Source of the DNA: Prosthecobacter gellanilyticus
GTDB taxonomy: Bacteria > Verrucomicrobiota > Verrucomicrobiia > Verrucomicrobiales > Verrucomicrobiaceae
Reading direction: 5' to 3'
Length of the DNA: 64,000 bases
Assembly (NCBI RefSeq): GCF_007992435.1
Contig: NZ_BKAG01000004.1
Location: 62,001-126,000 of the forward strand
In this document: in pieces, positions 55,637 to 63,540 of the stretch
Numbering within the stretch: the stretch's first letter is position 1
How the letters are laid out: the number at the start of each line of letters is the position of its first letter
Notes under the pieces: model-generated
Databases searched by the model: none
Seen by the model: the letters and a program-made list of their open reading frames with translations, nothing else
What the model was told of the DNA's origin: nothing
Position numbers and translations under genes: made by a program

Positions 55637-56383
55637 ATGTCCTTGAGCCGCTTTCATCTCCCCGCCAGCCAATGGCAGCCGGATCAGCTCACGCTGACGG
55701 GAGATGAGGCTGCGCACTGCGCCCGCGTGTTGCGGAAAGACGTGGGGGATGTGATCGAGGTCTTTGATGGGCAGGGTCGTGTGGCCACCGCCACCATCAC
55801 CAGCCTATCCAAAAGTGCGGTCAAAGCGCGCGTCGACTCTCTGGTGCATCATGAGTCACGCAGGCAGGAGATCCATCTCCTGCCTGCCATGATTAAAGCC
55901 GAGCCTTTCGAGTGGCTGCTGGAAAAGGCCACCGAGCTCGGAGCCGCCAGTGTGCTGCCTGTGATCACTGCCCGCACCATCGTGCATCTCAGTGGCGACC
56001 ATCTGGAAAAGAAGCTGCACAAGTGGCAGCGCCACATGATCGAGTCTGCGAAGCAGTGCCACACCCCCTGGGTGCCTGTCCTGGAGCGGCCTCGGGCCTT
56101 CACGGATCTGCTTTCCAGGCTGCCCGCAGAAACCACACGTCTCATTCCTGCTTTGAGCGAGCACTCGCGCCGCCTGCATGAGATCACCTTCAGCGCTGCG
56201 CAGCCCATCTTCATCCTGATCGGCCCGGAAGGGGACTTCACGGCCGACGAGGAAGCTGCTGCACAAGAGGCCGCCTTTCAGCCGATCACGCTGGGCCCTC
56301 TCATCCTCCGCGCCGAGACCGCTGCCATCGCCACATTGGCCATGGTGGGTCATGAGGTGGCCAGGCAAAAAGTCTGCTGCTAA
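55637..56383 (+). CDS. rsmE: 16S rRNA (uracil-1498-N3)-methyltransferase
   Basis: A 248-residue SPOUT-family methyltransferase that methylates U1498 of 16S rRNA. The N-terminal PUA-like part (HLPASQWQPDQLTLTGDEAAHCARVLRKD) is followed by the SPOUT knot: EWLLEKATELGAASVLPVI, then LIGPEGDFTADEE (SAM loop) and LGPLILRAETAAIATLAMV, the family C-terminal signature. It is at family length. It is the third gene of the RNA-metabolism cluster, though a 142-base repeat-filled gap separates it from truB. Confidence 0.95.
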   Translation: MSLSRFHLPASQWQPDQLTLTGDEAAHCARVLRKDVGDVIEVFDGQGRVATATITSLSKSAVKARVDSLVHHESRRQEIHLLPAMIKAEPFEWLLEKATELGAASVLPVITARTIVHLSGDHLEKKLHKWQRHMIESAKQCHTPWVPVLERPRAFTDLLSRLPAETTRLIPALSEHSRRLHEITFSAAQPIFILIGPEGDFTADEEAAAQEAAFQPITLGPLILRAETAAIATLAMVGHEVARQKVCC

Positions 56384-56444
56384 AGCAGTAGTCCGGACTG
56401 AAGGAGAAGCTTGCCGGTCCAGGACTTAAGACCTACGGGTAAGC

Positions 56445-57248
56445 GTGAAAACGCTTTTGCTTCTTTCTGCTGTGCTGCTTGCTCCTGCCCTCAGCGTGAC
56501 CGCTGCGGAGCCTGCGATCTTTCTCGAGCTTCCCACTCTTTACGTCATTGGCGGTCATGCGGAGGGAAAGTGGCTGGGCACGCAGAAGGCCGGCAAGGCC
56601 ATGAAGCCGAATACGCCCTTTCGCATCTTCACCCTGAACGGTGAAAGCGGAAAGCTCACTGCTAAAAAGGCCGCTGCCATGGAGGACGTTTGCATGGATG
56701 TCTGGAGCGCCGAGGTGGAGCCTGAGATCGAAAAGGATGGCATCGCCATCGCGGCCAGCTGGGAGCCGATGCCACGGCCCGTGAAGGCATCTTCCAACAC
56801 GCTCGAAGTCTACATCAAGGCCGTGAGCGACATTCTCGTCAGCCAGGGAATCCGCAAACCCACGGTGAAGATCACGCAGCATCTGCGCACGGATCTGGAT
56901 GGAGATGGCAATGAGGAGGTGCTGCTCTCCGCCACGCATTACAAGACCAGCGAGGGACTCGGTGACGTGCCCACCTCCGCCAGCGCTGGCAATTACTCCT
57001 TCGTCGCCCTGCGCCGTGTCATCGATGGCAAGGTGCACACCCAGATCCTCGATGGTGAGTTCTACGAGAAGTCGAAGGAGTTCAACGCGCCGAACCTGCA
57101 TCAGGTGAGCGCCATCCTGGACCTGGATGGCGATGGAAAGATGGAGGTCATCCTGAGCTCCGAATACTACGAAGGCGGCGCTACCACCGTCTGGCAATTC
57201 GGTGCCAAGGAAGCCACGAAAGTGCTCGAGGTGGCTTGTGGAGTGTAA
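56445..57248 (+). CDS. Secreted protein with VCBS/FG-GAP-like calcium loops
   Basis: A 267-residue exported protein beginning at GTG 56445 (signal KTLLLLSAVLLAPALSVTA). Two aspartate-rich loops, DLDGDGNEEVLL and DLDGDGKMEVIL, about 75 residues apart, match the calcium-binding loop of FG-GAP/VCBS and dockerin-type repeats. The rest is beta-rich. A partial propeller or sandwich is likely. No enzymatic motif is visible. Confidence 0.65.
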   Translation: MKTLLLLSAVLLAPALSVTAAEPAIFLELPTLYVIGGHAEGKWLGTQKAGKAMKPNTPFRIFTLNGESGKLTAKKAAAMEDVCMDVWSAEVEPEIEKDGIAIAASWEPMPRPVKASSNTLEVYIKAVSDILVSQGIRKPTVKITQHLRTDLDGDGNEEVLLSATHYKTSEGLGDVPTSASAGNYSFVALRRVIDGKVHTQILDGEFYEKSKEFNAPNLHQVSAILDLDGDGKMEVILSSEYYEGGATTVWQFGAKEATKVLEVACGV

Positions 57249-57285
57249 AATAGTCAGTGGATGAAAATCCAATTCTTTGTTAGTC

Positions 57286-57711
57286 GTGAAGACTTTGCTG
57301 AACATACAGAAACTTGCTCCGATTTTGGTCGGCAAGGGTATCAAGCATGTCTCTTCAACGCCGCTGACGTGGAAAGGTGATGTAGGAACGCGGGACTGTC
57401 TGGTTCACTTTGGTGACGGCACTGCGGTTCTGTTGAACTCTGCCGATCTTGAGAGTGAGCTGGAGTATTATGCCGATGGTGTCGATGACAATGGCCTTGT
57501 GATCGACACCGAGCTCAGTCAGACCGTCTCTGGGCAGATGGTCCAGGCTGTGATCTCAAGCCAGAATGTCTTTTCCTTTGGGCTGCTGCTGACTGACGGC
57601 CCTGTGATCTGCGGGGACTTCCTGACGGGACAAGATGGTGTTTATCAAGCGGCCTGTGTCATGCTCATGAGCGAGTTCGAGGATGATAGACCTCAGTTGT
57701 TTGGGAAATGA
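57286..57711 (+). CDS. Hypothetical protein, 141 aa
   Basis: A small soluble protein with no signal peptide, without a recognised family. I took GTG at 57286 as start (VKTLLNIQKLAPILVGKGIK); TTG at 57277 is in frame and possible. The middle has HFGDGTAVLLNSADLESEL and a Gly/Asp-rich segment; the end is acidic. It follows the calcium-loop gene by 37 bases on the same strand. Confidence 0.5.
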   Translation: MKTLLNIQKLAPILVGKGIKHVSSTPLTWKGDVGTRDCLVHFGDGTAVLLNSADLESELEYYADGVDDNGLVIDTELSQTVSGQMVQAVISSQNVFSFGLLLTDGPVICGDFLTGQDGVYQAACVMLMSEFEDDRPQLFGK

Positions 57712-57779
57712 GCACAGTAGCTGTCGGGCGCTGTCTTTTCCATGTTGCGACCTTGGATGGCTGCCTTTGATTACCACTC

Positions 57780-58589
57780 ATGAAAGCTGCATATCGTCAG
57801 GCGAACCAGCACACCTTGATGTGGCTGACGGTTGTCCTTTTTGGCCTGGCGGGACAGTTGCCCGTGATGTGGCTTATGTACAGTCTTGGGTGGGAAAAGA
57901 AGTTGCAGGCCTGGGTGCTCGTGCCGGCTGCTGTGCCGCTTTGCCTCTCGATCATTTTTGGCCGGTGGCGTTTCGCGCGGTTGAATCGTCAACGGCTCCT
58001 GGGCGTGTCGGCCACGCTCGAATCTCTCGGATTTATGGCCTCCATGGAGCCGAAGCCAGAGACGAAAACTTCCTTTTGGCAATCCATGGAAAAGGTGATG
58101 AGCTACATGGAGATGGATCGTGGCTCCGAGGCTGTGCAGTGGCTGGCTCTTCGCGGTGAGGAAGGCAGCCGCATGGCCGCATGGGAATACCTATACACCA
58201 CCGGCGGCGGCAAAACCCACCAGGTCCATCAGTTCACGGGTCTCGCCTGGCCTGCCACGCATCCAGATTTGCCAGAGGGGCTCGGTCTACTGCCTGGCTG
58301 CCATCTCCGCAAGACAGGCCGGCTGCAACGCCGCGCTTGGCGGAAGCATGAGGCCACCGTGCCGGGCATGGAAGCCCTTCACAAGATCTGGGCGCTCTAC
58401 GGCAGTGTGGAAACCGCCACGCGTGTGCTGACACCAGAAATGCTGGCAGTGCTGGAGCGCTCGCCAAAGTTTGAATCCTGGTTCATCGGCGATGGCTGGG
58501 TCTGCTGCCGCTTTCGTAGCGACCTGGATGGAAAGAACCTGCAGCTCTTCTGGGACCACGCGCATGAGGTGCTGAAGCGCCTGCGCTAG
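57780..58589 (+). CDS. Hypothetical membrane protein, 269 aa
   Basis: A protein with two N-terminal membrane helices (LMWLTVVLFGLAGQLPVMWLM and LQAWVLVPAAVPLCLSIIFG) and a cytoplasmic-type remainder rich in Trp, Arg and Glu. I recognise no family. It has a short loop between the helices and a soluble region with WKPHE-like helices; no catalytic motif stands out. It sits between the unknown gene at 57286 and trmO. Confidence 0.55.
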   Translation: MKAAYRQANQHTLMWLTVVLFGLAGQLPVMWLMYSLGWEKKLQAWVLVPAAVPLCLSIIFGRWRFARLNRQRLLGVSATLESLGFMASMEPKPETKTSFWQSMEKVMSYMEMDRGSEAVQWLALRGEEGSRMAAWEYLYTTGGGKTHQVHQFTGLAWPATHPDLPEGLGLLPGCHLRKTGRLQRRAWRKHEATVPGMEALHKIWALYGSVETATRVLTPEMLAVLERSPKFESWFIGDGWVCCRFRSDLDGKNLQLFWDHAHEVLKRLR

Positions 58590-58638
58590 GCCTCGAGTTT
58601 CCTTCTTGCTGTGGCGAAGGCCACGCACTAGTTGGCGC

Positions 58639-59316
58639 ATGATCTCGCTGAATGTCATCGCCACGCTGCGGACCTGCTACACGGACAAGTTCGGGGTGCC
58701 GCGGCAGTCCGGACTCGCGCCGGATGCGTGGGGCATCATCGAGTTCGAGCCGGCGTATCGTCGTGTGGAAGCCGTGCGCGGCATCGAGGCCTTCAGCCAC
58801 CTGTGGTTGATCACGCAGTTTCATCTGGTGAAGGAAGAGCCGACGTCTCTCACCGTTCGGCCTCCGCGACTTGGCGGCAATGAACGGCGTGGTGTCTTCG
58901 CCACGCGCTCTCCCTTCCGGCCCAACAGGCTAACCTTAAGCGTGGTAAAACTGGACCGCGTGGAGCTTGAGGGTGACATGGCACCGCGTTTGTTCGTCTC
59001 AGGTGTGGACCTGGTGGATGGAACGCCCGTGTTCGACATCAAACCCTACGTGCGCTATGCAGACTCGATTCCGGACGCGCGCAGCGGCTTTGCGGATGCC
59101 GTGCCTGCCAGGGTGCCCGTCATCTGGGAGTGCGAGAGCCGCGTGCCTGATGAGGTGCGGGTCATCATTGATCAATCCCTGGCCTTGCAACCGCAGCCCG
59201 CCTATCACGAAGATGGCAACCGGGAGTATGCCACAGAGATCTCGGGCTGGCGGGTGCGCTGGGCATCCACCGAGGCAGGTATGCTGGTGAAGGCATGTGA
59301 CCAGCACAACCCGTGA
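58639..59316 (+). CDS. trmO: tRNA (N6-threonylcarbamoyladenosine37-N6)-methyltransferase
   Basis: A 225-residue TrmO (TsaA/YaeB) protein that methylates t6A37 in certain tRNAs. The start MISLNVIATLRTCYTDKFGV at ATG 58639 is the family N-terminus; GIEAFSHLWLITQFHL, RGVFATRSPFRPNRLTLSVV and DIKPYVRYADSIPDA are the strand and loop signatures of the SAM-binding beta-barrel. It continues the tRNA/rRNA-modification theme of the cluster upstream. The C-terminus carries the small extra domain of this family. Confidence 0.92.
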   Translation: MISLNVIATLRTCYTDKFGVPRQSGLAPDAWGIIEFEPAYRRVEAVRGIEAFSHLWLITQFHLVKEEPTSLTVRPPRLGGNERRGVFATRSPFRPNRLTLSVVKLDRVELEGDMAPRLFVSGVDLVDGTPVFDIKPYVRYADSIPDARSGFADAVPARVPVIWECESRVPDEVRVIIDQSLALQPQPAYHEDGNREYATEISGWRVRWASTEAGMLVKACDQHNP

Positions 59317-59351
59317 GTGAGATGGCCGGGCACCGGCGTTTTTCTTGACGC

Positions 59352-60449
59352 ATGCTCTCCGCCTCCACGCTCCGCCGCTGTCTTTTCATCTCTCTGCTCG
59401 CAGGCAGCGCCATTGCGGCAGATCCGCCGGTGCAGCACATCAAGTTTCCTGATCCACGCATCACGGTGAGCGGCCTCGGCTGGTGGAAGGAGCAGCCGAA
59501 ACTCCAGCGCTTTCCCGACCGCTTGAAAGCAGAGATGCCCTCGAAGGTATGGCAGCTCTCACAGGCTCCGGCAGGCGTGCGGCTGCGCTTCCGCACGGAC
59601 ACAATCGACCTCGGCATCTCCGCCACCACAGGGAACTACAAGCTCTCTTACTCACCGCCTGTCGCCCTGATCGGTGTGGATGTGTATTCGGATGGCCGCT
59701 ATCTCGGAAGTGCTCTTCCAGACGAACAAAAAGTGTTGGAAAAGAAATTCACCCTGGGTGTGGAAAGAGTGATGCGGGATGTAGAGATCTACCTGCCCAG
59801 CGGAGCACCGACCGTGGTAAAAGAGATCACGCTCGATGAAGGCGCGAAGCTGGAAGCGGCGCACGCTTATTCGAATGAGAAGCCTATCGTCTACTATGGC
59901 TCCAGCATCACTCAGGGCGCGCAGGCATCGAATCCAGGTGTGGCGTTTCCGTGCTTCGTCGGGCGCTGGTTGAACATGGATTTTGTGAACCTCGGTTTCT
60001 CAGGGAATGGTCTCGGCGAACCTGCCCTGGCACGTGCTGTGGCGGAGATCCCCGCCGCCGTGTATGTCGTCGACTACTGGGCCAATCCGCCGCCGGAAGT
60101 GTATGAGAAGACCTTCCCCGAGTTCATCGCCATCATCCGCGCGAAGCATCCTGAAACACCTATTGTAGTCACCGGACCCTATTACAATCCTTCCGAAGTC
60201 TTCGGCAGCCGCATGGGACATTATCAACTCGAAAAGCGGAAGCTCATCCCACGCCTCGTCGAGGAGAAGCAGAAGGCCGGTGACAAGAACATCCACTATG
60301 TCGATGGCCTCGATCTGATCTCCCCGGATCAAGCGGATGCACTCTCCGATGCACGCCATGCCAACAGCTACGGCATGTTCCTCTACGCACGCGGGCTTGA
60401 ACCCATGCTGCGCAAGGTCCTGAACCTTCCAGCAGCTCCCTTGCGGTAG
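59352..60449 (+). CDS. Secreted SGNH/GDSL-family hydrolase
   Basis: A 365-residue exported esterase-type enzyme (signal LRRCLFISLLAGSAIA). An N-terminal beta domain of about 150 residues (SGNH_hydro_N-like) is followed by the SGNH core: block I IVYYGSSITQGAQA with the nucleophile Ser, block II NLGFSGNGLG, the block III region VVDYWANPPPE, and block V DARHANSYG with the Asp-xx-His pair. It probably removes acyl groups from carbohydrates, in line with the sulfatases and pectate lyase elsewhere in the window. Confidence 0.88.
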   Translation: MLSASTLRRCLFISLLAGSAIAADPPVQHIKFPDPRITVSGLGWWKEQPKLQRFPDRLKAEMPSKVWQLSQAPAGVRLRFRTDTIDLGISATTGNYKLSYSPPVALIGVDVYSDGRYLGSALPDEQKVLEKKFTLGVERVMRDVEIYLPSGAPTVVKEITLDEGAKLEAAHAYSNEKPIVYYGSSITQGAQASNPGVAFPCFVGRWLNMDFVNLGFSGNGLGEPALARAVAEIPAAVYVVDYWANPPPEVYEKTFPEFIAIIRAKHPETPIVVTGPYYNPSEVFGSRMGHYQLEKRKLIPRLVEEKQKAGDKNIHYVDGLDLISPDQADALSDARHANSYGMFLYARGLEPMLRKVLNLPAAPLR

Positions 60450-60476
60450 TTCATCGTCGTGACGCCACCCATGACT

Positions 60477-60539
60477 ACCACAGAGGAACACAGAGGTTTT
60501 GATTCAAAGTCCTCTGTGCTCCTCCGTGTCCTCTGTGGT
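60477..60539. repeat. Inverted repeat of the ACCACAGAGG family
   Basis: ACCACAGAGGAACACAGAGG (60477-60496) is inverted as CCTCCGTGTCCTCTGTGGT (60521-60539), separated by 24 bases. Motifs of this type are widespread as dispersed repeats in many bacterial genomes. It sits in the spacer between the SGNH and golvesin-like genes. Confidence 0.7.
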
Positions 60540-60574
60540 GAAAGGTATTGGGATTCCTGCAGTTGAATCATCGC

Positions 60575-61171
60575 ATGAAACACAAGCTCGCCATCACCAT
60601 CGGCATGTCTGCACTCTGCGCAGCCTTGGCTGCCGATGTGACTTTGGTGCCTCATCCGAAGGCCTTGAAGAACATCCACCCTCCCGGAGAGGTGGATCGG
60701 CCGGAAATGGTGAAGTTCATCGTGGCGGATCCAGCTTCACTGCCCGGCATCGTGGTGGACGAAACGGCGGCAGAACTGGTGGGTGAGTGGCAGTATTCCA
60801 CGCACACGCCACCGTATGTCGGCCTCGGTTATCTGCATGACATGAAGGCAGGGAAGGGGAGCAAGTCCGTCACCTTCACTCCCACACTAGCCAAAGCAGG
60901 ATGGTATGAGGTGAGGTTCGCGCATTGTTACAATGTGCGCCGATCGGCGAATGCGCCGGTGACCATTCATCACGCGGAGGCTGACACCACGCTTCGGATC
61001 AATTTACAGGAAGAGCCTGAACATGACCGACTGTTTCGATCACTCGGCAAGTTCCGGTTTGAGGCAGGTCGCGCGGGCTGGGTGCGTGTGTCGAACGAAG
61101 GCACCGAGCCCAACAGAGTGGTCATCGCGGATGCGGTGCAGTTTCTGCCCTGTGAGGCACCTGCACGCTGA
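60575..61171 (+). CDS. Secreted golvesin-C-like domain protein
   Basis: A 198-residue exported protein; the ATG at 60575 gives the signal MKHKLAITIGMSALCAALAA. After a short linker the whole mature protein fits a golvesin C-terminal-type beta domain: GIVVDETAAELVGEWQYS, YVGLGYLHDMKAGKGSKSV, GWYEVRFAHCYNVRRSANAP, VTIHHAEADTTLRINL and a late VVIADAVQFLP. In relatives this domain is found beside FAD oxidoreductase or peptidase parts; here it stands alone. It may bind a carbohydrate or protein partner. Confidence 0.75.
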   Translation: MKHKLAITIGMSALCAALAADVTLVPHPKALKNIHPPGEVDRPEMVKFIVADPASLPGIVVDETAAELVGEWQYSTHTPPYVGLGYLHDMKAGKGSKSVTFTPTLAKAGWYEVRFAHCYNVRRSANAPVTIHHAEADTTLRINLQEEPEHDRLFRSLGKFRFEAGRAGWVRVSNEGTEPNRVVIADAVQFLPCEAPAR

Positions 61172-61214
61172 GGTGGCGAGTTTGTGATTGCACACGCATC
61201 TCCGCGCGCTCCTC

Positions 61215-62594
61215 ATGGCCCGCATGGCGGATTTCTTCAAGCTTCATGAGCGTGGCAGCTCCCTGCGCAGGGAGGTTCTGGGCGGCCTGACCACCTTTGT
61301 GACCATGGCCTACATCATCGTGGTGAACCCGGCCATCCTCAGCTTCGCGGGTATCCCCGTCGGGCCTGGCACGGTCGCCACCATCCTCACTGCGGTGGTG
61401 GGATGCGCACTGATGGGCTTGATTGCGAACCGACCTATCGCCGTGGCGCCTTACATGGGGGAGAATGCTTTTATTGCTTTTGGTTTGGCCACATTGGGCA
61501 TTGGCTGGGAGCAGCGGCTCGGTGCGGTGTTTGTCAGTGGCGTGCTGTTTTTGATCATCACCATCATCGGGCTGCGTGGATGGCTGGCGAATGCGGTGCC
61601 TGCGGGTTTGAAGCACAGCTTCGCGGTGGGGATCGGCCTGTTCCTGGCCTTCATCGGCCTGTATGAGACGGGTGTTGTCACCAGCTTTGTGGCGGGCATG
61701 CCAGCGCAGTCTTTGCAGACGACTGCGCAGGGTCTTTTCATCGCGCCGGCGGTGCCGGTGAAGCTCGGGCATCTGCATGATCCGCAGGTGCTGCTGGCTA
61801 TCGGTGGCTTCATCTTGATGATGGTGCTCATGATCCGCCGTGTGCGTGGGGCGCTGCTCCTCGGCATTGTGGTCACGGCCCTGGCCGGATGGCTGCTCGG
61901 CTTCGGAACAGCACCCAAGGCCATCGTCGCTCTGCCCTTCACCGGTGACTACAACCTCAGCGCCATCGCCTTCAAGCTGGACATCGCCAGCGTGCTGAAG
62001 CTTAGCTTTCTGCCGGTGCTGCTCACGCTGTTTTTGATGAGCTTTCTCGATACCCTCGCCACCTTGACCGGCCTCGGTGCAGCTGCGGATATGCTGGATG
62101 AAAAAGGCAACCTGCCCGAGGTGCAGAAGCCCATGCTGGTGGATGCGCTGACCTGCATGTTCAGCGGCCTGATTGGCACCTCGACCAGCGGTGCGTATAT
62201 CGAATCCGCCACAGGCATCAGTGAAGGCGCTCGTACAGGGCTGGCCGCCTTGGTCACGGCAGGTTTGTTTGCGCTCTCGCTGTTCTTTATCCCGCTCATC
62301 GAACCGTTGCAGCAGCTTCGCTTTGCTTATGGTCCTGCCTTGATCGCGGTCGGTGTGCTCATGGTCGGCTCGGTACGGCGCATCGACTTTGATGATCTCA
62401 CCGAATGGGCCCCTGCCTTCGTGACCATCGTGATGATGCTCTTCACCTACAACATCGCCAATGGTCTCACCGCAGGCTTTGTGGTGCATCCGCTGCTGAA
62501 GATCGCCACGGGCCGTGTGCGCGAGCTGAACGGAGGCATGATCGTGCTGGCGCTGCTGTGCACGGCCTACTTCCTTTTTGGACTGCCTCATTGA
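61215..62594 (+). CDS. AzgA-type purine permease (NCS2)
   Basis: A 459-residue inner-membrane transporter for guanine, hypoxanthine or adenine with proton. The N-terminal VLGGLTTFVTMAYIIVVNPA and the PYMGENAFIAFGL segment are the AzgA-branch marks, and SFLDTLATLTGLGAAADMLD with SGAYIESATGISEGARTGL is the NCS2 signature region. About 12-14 membrane segments. I chose the ATG at 61215; ATG at 61224 is possible. A hairpin spanning 62609-62643 follows 15 bases after the stop. Confidence 0.9.
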   Translation: MARMADFFKLHERGSSLRREVLGGLTTFVTMAYIIVVNPAILSFAGIPVGPGTVATILTAVVGCALMGLIANRPIAVAPYMGENAFIAFGLATLGIGWEQRLGAVFVSGVLFLIITIIGLRGWLANAVPAGLKHSFAVGIGLFLAFIGLYETGVVTSFVAGMPAQSLQTTAQGLFIAPAVPVKLGHLHDPQVLLAIGGFILMMVLMIRRVRGALLLGIVVTALAGWLLGFGTAPKAIVALPFTGDYNLSAIAFKLDIASVLKLSFLPVLLTLFLMSFLDTLATLTGLGAAADMLDEKGNLPEVQKPMLVDALTCMFSGLIGTSTSGAYIESATGISEGARTGLAALVTAGLFALSLFFIPLIEPLQQLRFAYGPALIAVGVLMVGSVRRIDFDDLTEWAPAFVTIVMMLFTYNIANGLTAGFVVHPLLKIATGRVRELNGGMIVLALLCTAYFLFGLPH

Positions 62595-62608
62595 GAAAAG
62601 CCGTGCGC

Positions 62609-62643
62609 GCATGGGCGAGCACGCTCCTGTGCGTCGCCCATGC
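62609..62643 (+). promoter_or_regulatory. Hairpin covering the start codon of the phosphotransferase gene
   Basis: GCATGGGCGA (62609-62618) pairs with TCGCCCATGC (62634-62643), continued by an inner GCAC/GTGC stem with a 6-base loop. The right arm contains the ATG at 62640. It could act as a terminator for the permease or hold the start codon closed. Confidence 0.55.
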
Positions 62644-63497
62644 CCGACCCTGAACTTCCGCTCCGTGCCGCCACGGAAACTGCCATTGCCCACGGCATCA
62701 CGCCGGATCGATGTGACATCCTGCAGAACAGCAGCACGCTCGTCGTGCGGCTGACAGAGACGCTGGTGGCACGTGTGGTGCAGGATCGTGATGGCCCGCG
62801 CCAGGGCACGGAATGGTTCGCTCGGGAAAATGCCATCGCGCATCATCTCACGGTGCATGGTGCGCCGGTTATCCCGCTGCATCCAGATCTGCCTCCAGGT
62901 CCGCATGAGCATCTGGGATATCCCATGAATTTTTGGGAATTCGTGACGCGGATCGAGGCCGAGCCAGAGCCGCAGGAGATCGGCCGCACGCTGCGTCAAT
63001 GCCATGAGATCATGAGCCGCTTCGCAGAGCCTCTGCCGGAGCTGGCCATCCTCACGGAAAGCATCGCCATCCTCGATGAGCGAGAGCTCTTTCCTGCGGC
63101 TACTCAGCAGCTGCTGCGTGATCATCTCACGAAGTCCATTGAGGTGCTGAGCGCCTATCCGCATCAGCCTCTGCATGGTGATGCGCACATGGGCAACCTC
63201 ATGAACACCACACGCGGTCTGCTTTGGACAGACTGGGAGGATACCTTCGCCGGTCCCGTGGAGTGGGACGTGGCCTCCATCATCTGGAATGCGAAGCTGC
63301 TCGATGAAGACCAGGCTACAGTGAATGCCATCCTTGAAGCTTATGGCCCCGTGGACGAACAAGCATTGCATCAAAGCCTCATCGGCCGAGCTGCGGTGAT
63401 GACGGCCTGGTATCCCATCCTGTATCCGACTCCGAATGAGGAGCGCCAGCGCCGCTTGCGCAGCCGCATTGAGTGGCTTGAAAGTGTGAAGAGTTAG
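62640..63497 (+). CDS. APH-family phosphotransferase (aminoglycoside/choline-kinase-like)
   Basis: A 285-residue kinase-fold phosphotransferase. The N-lobe includes TLVVRLTETLVARVV (the Lys position is replaced by Arg) and a helix with ARENAIAHHL. The catalytic loop is LHGDAHMGNLM (HxDxxxxN form), and TDWEDTFAGPVEWDVA supplies the metal-binding Asp. These are the marks of the APH/choline-kinase-like family, whose members phosphorylate antibiotics, sugars or other small molecules; the actual substrate is unknown. Its ATG lies inside a strong hairpin. Confidence 0.85.
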   Translation: MPDPELPLRAATETAIAHGITPDRCDILQNSSTLVVRLTETLVARVVQDRDGPRQGTEWFARENAIAHHLTVHGAPVIPLHPDLPPGPHEHLGYPMNFWEFVTRIEAEPEPQEIGRTLRQCHEIMSRFAEPLPELAILTESIAILDERELFPAATQQLLRDHLTKSIEVLSAYPHQPLHGDAHMGNLMNTTRGLLWTDWEDTFAGPVEWDVASIIWNAKLLDEDQATVNAILEAYGPVDEQALHQSLIGRAAVMTAWYPILYPTPNEERQRRLRSRIEWLESVKS

Positions 63498-63540
63498 GCC
63501 GATACCTCCTCCCCGGCGTTGACTGCGCCTGCCTGACTCT

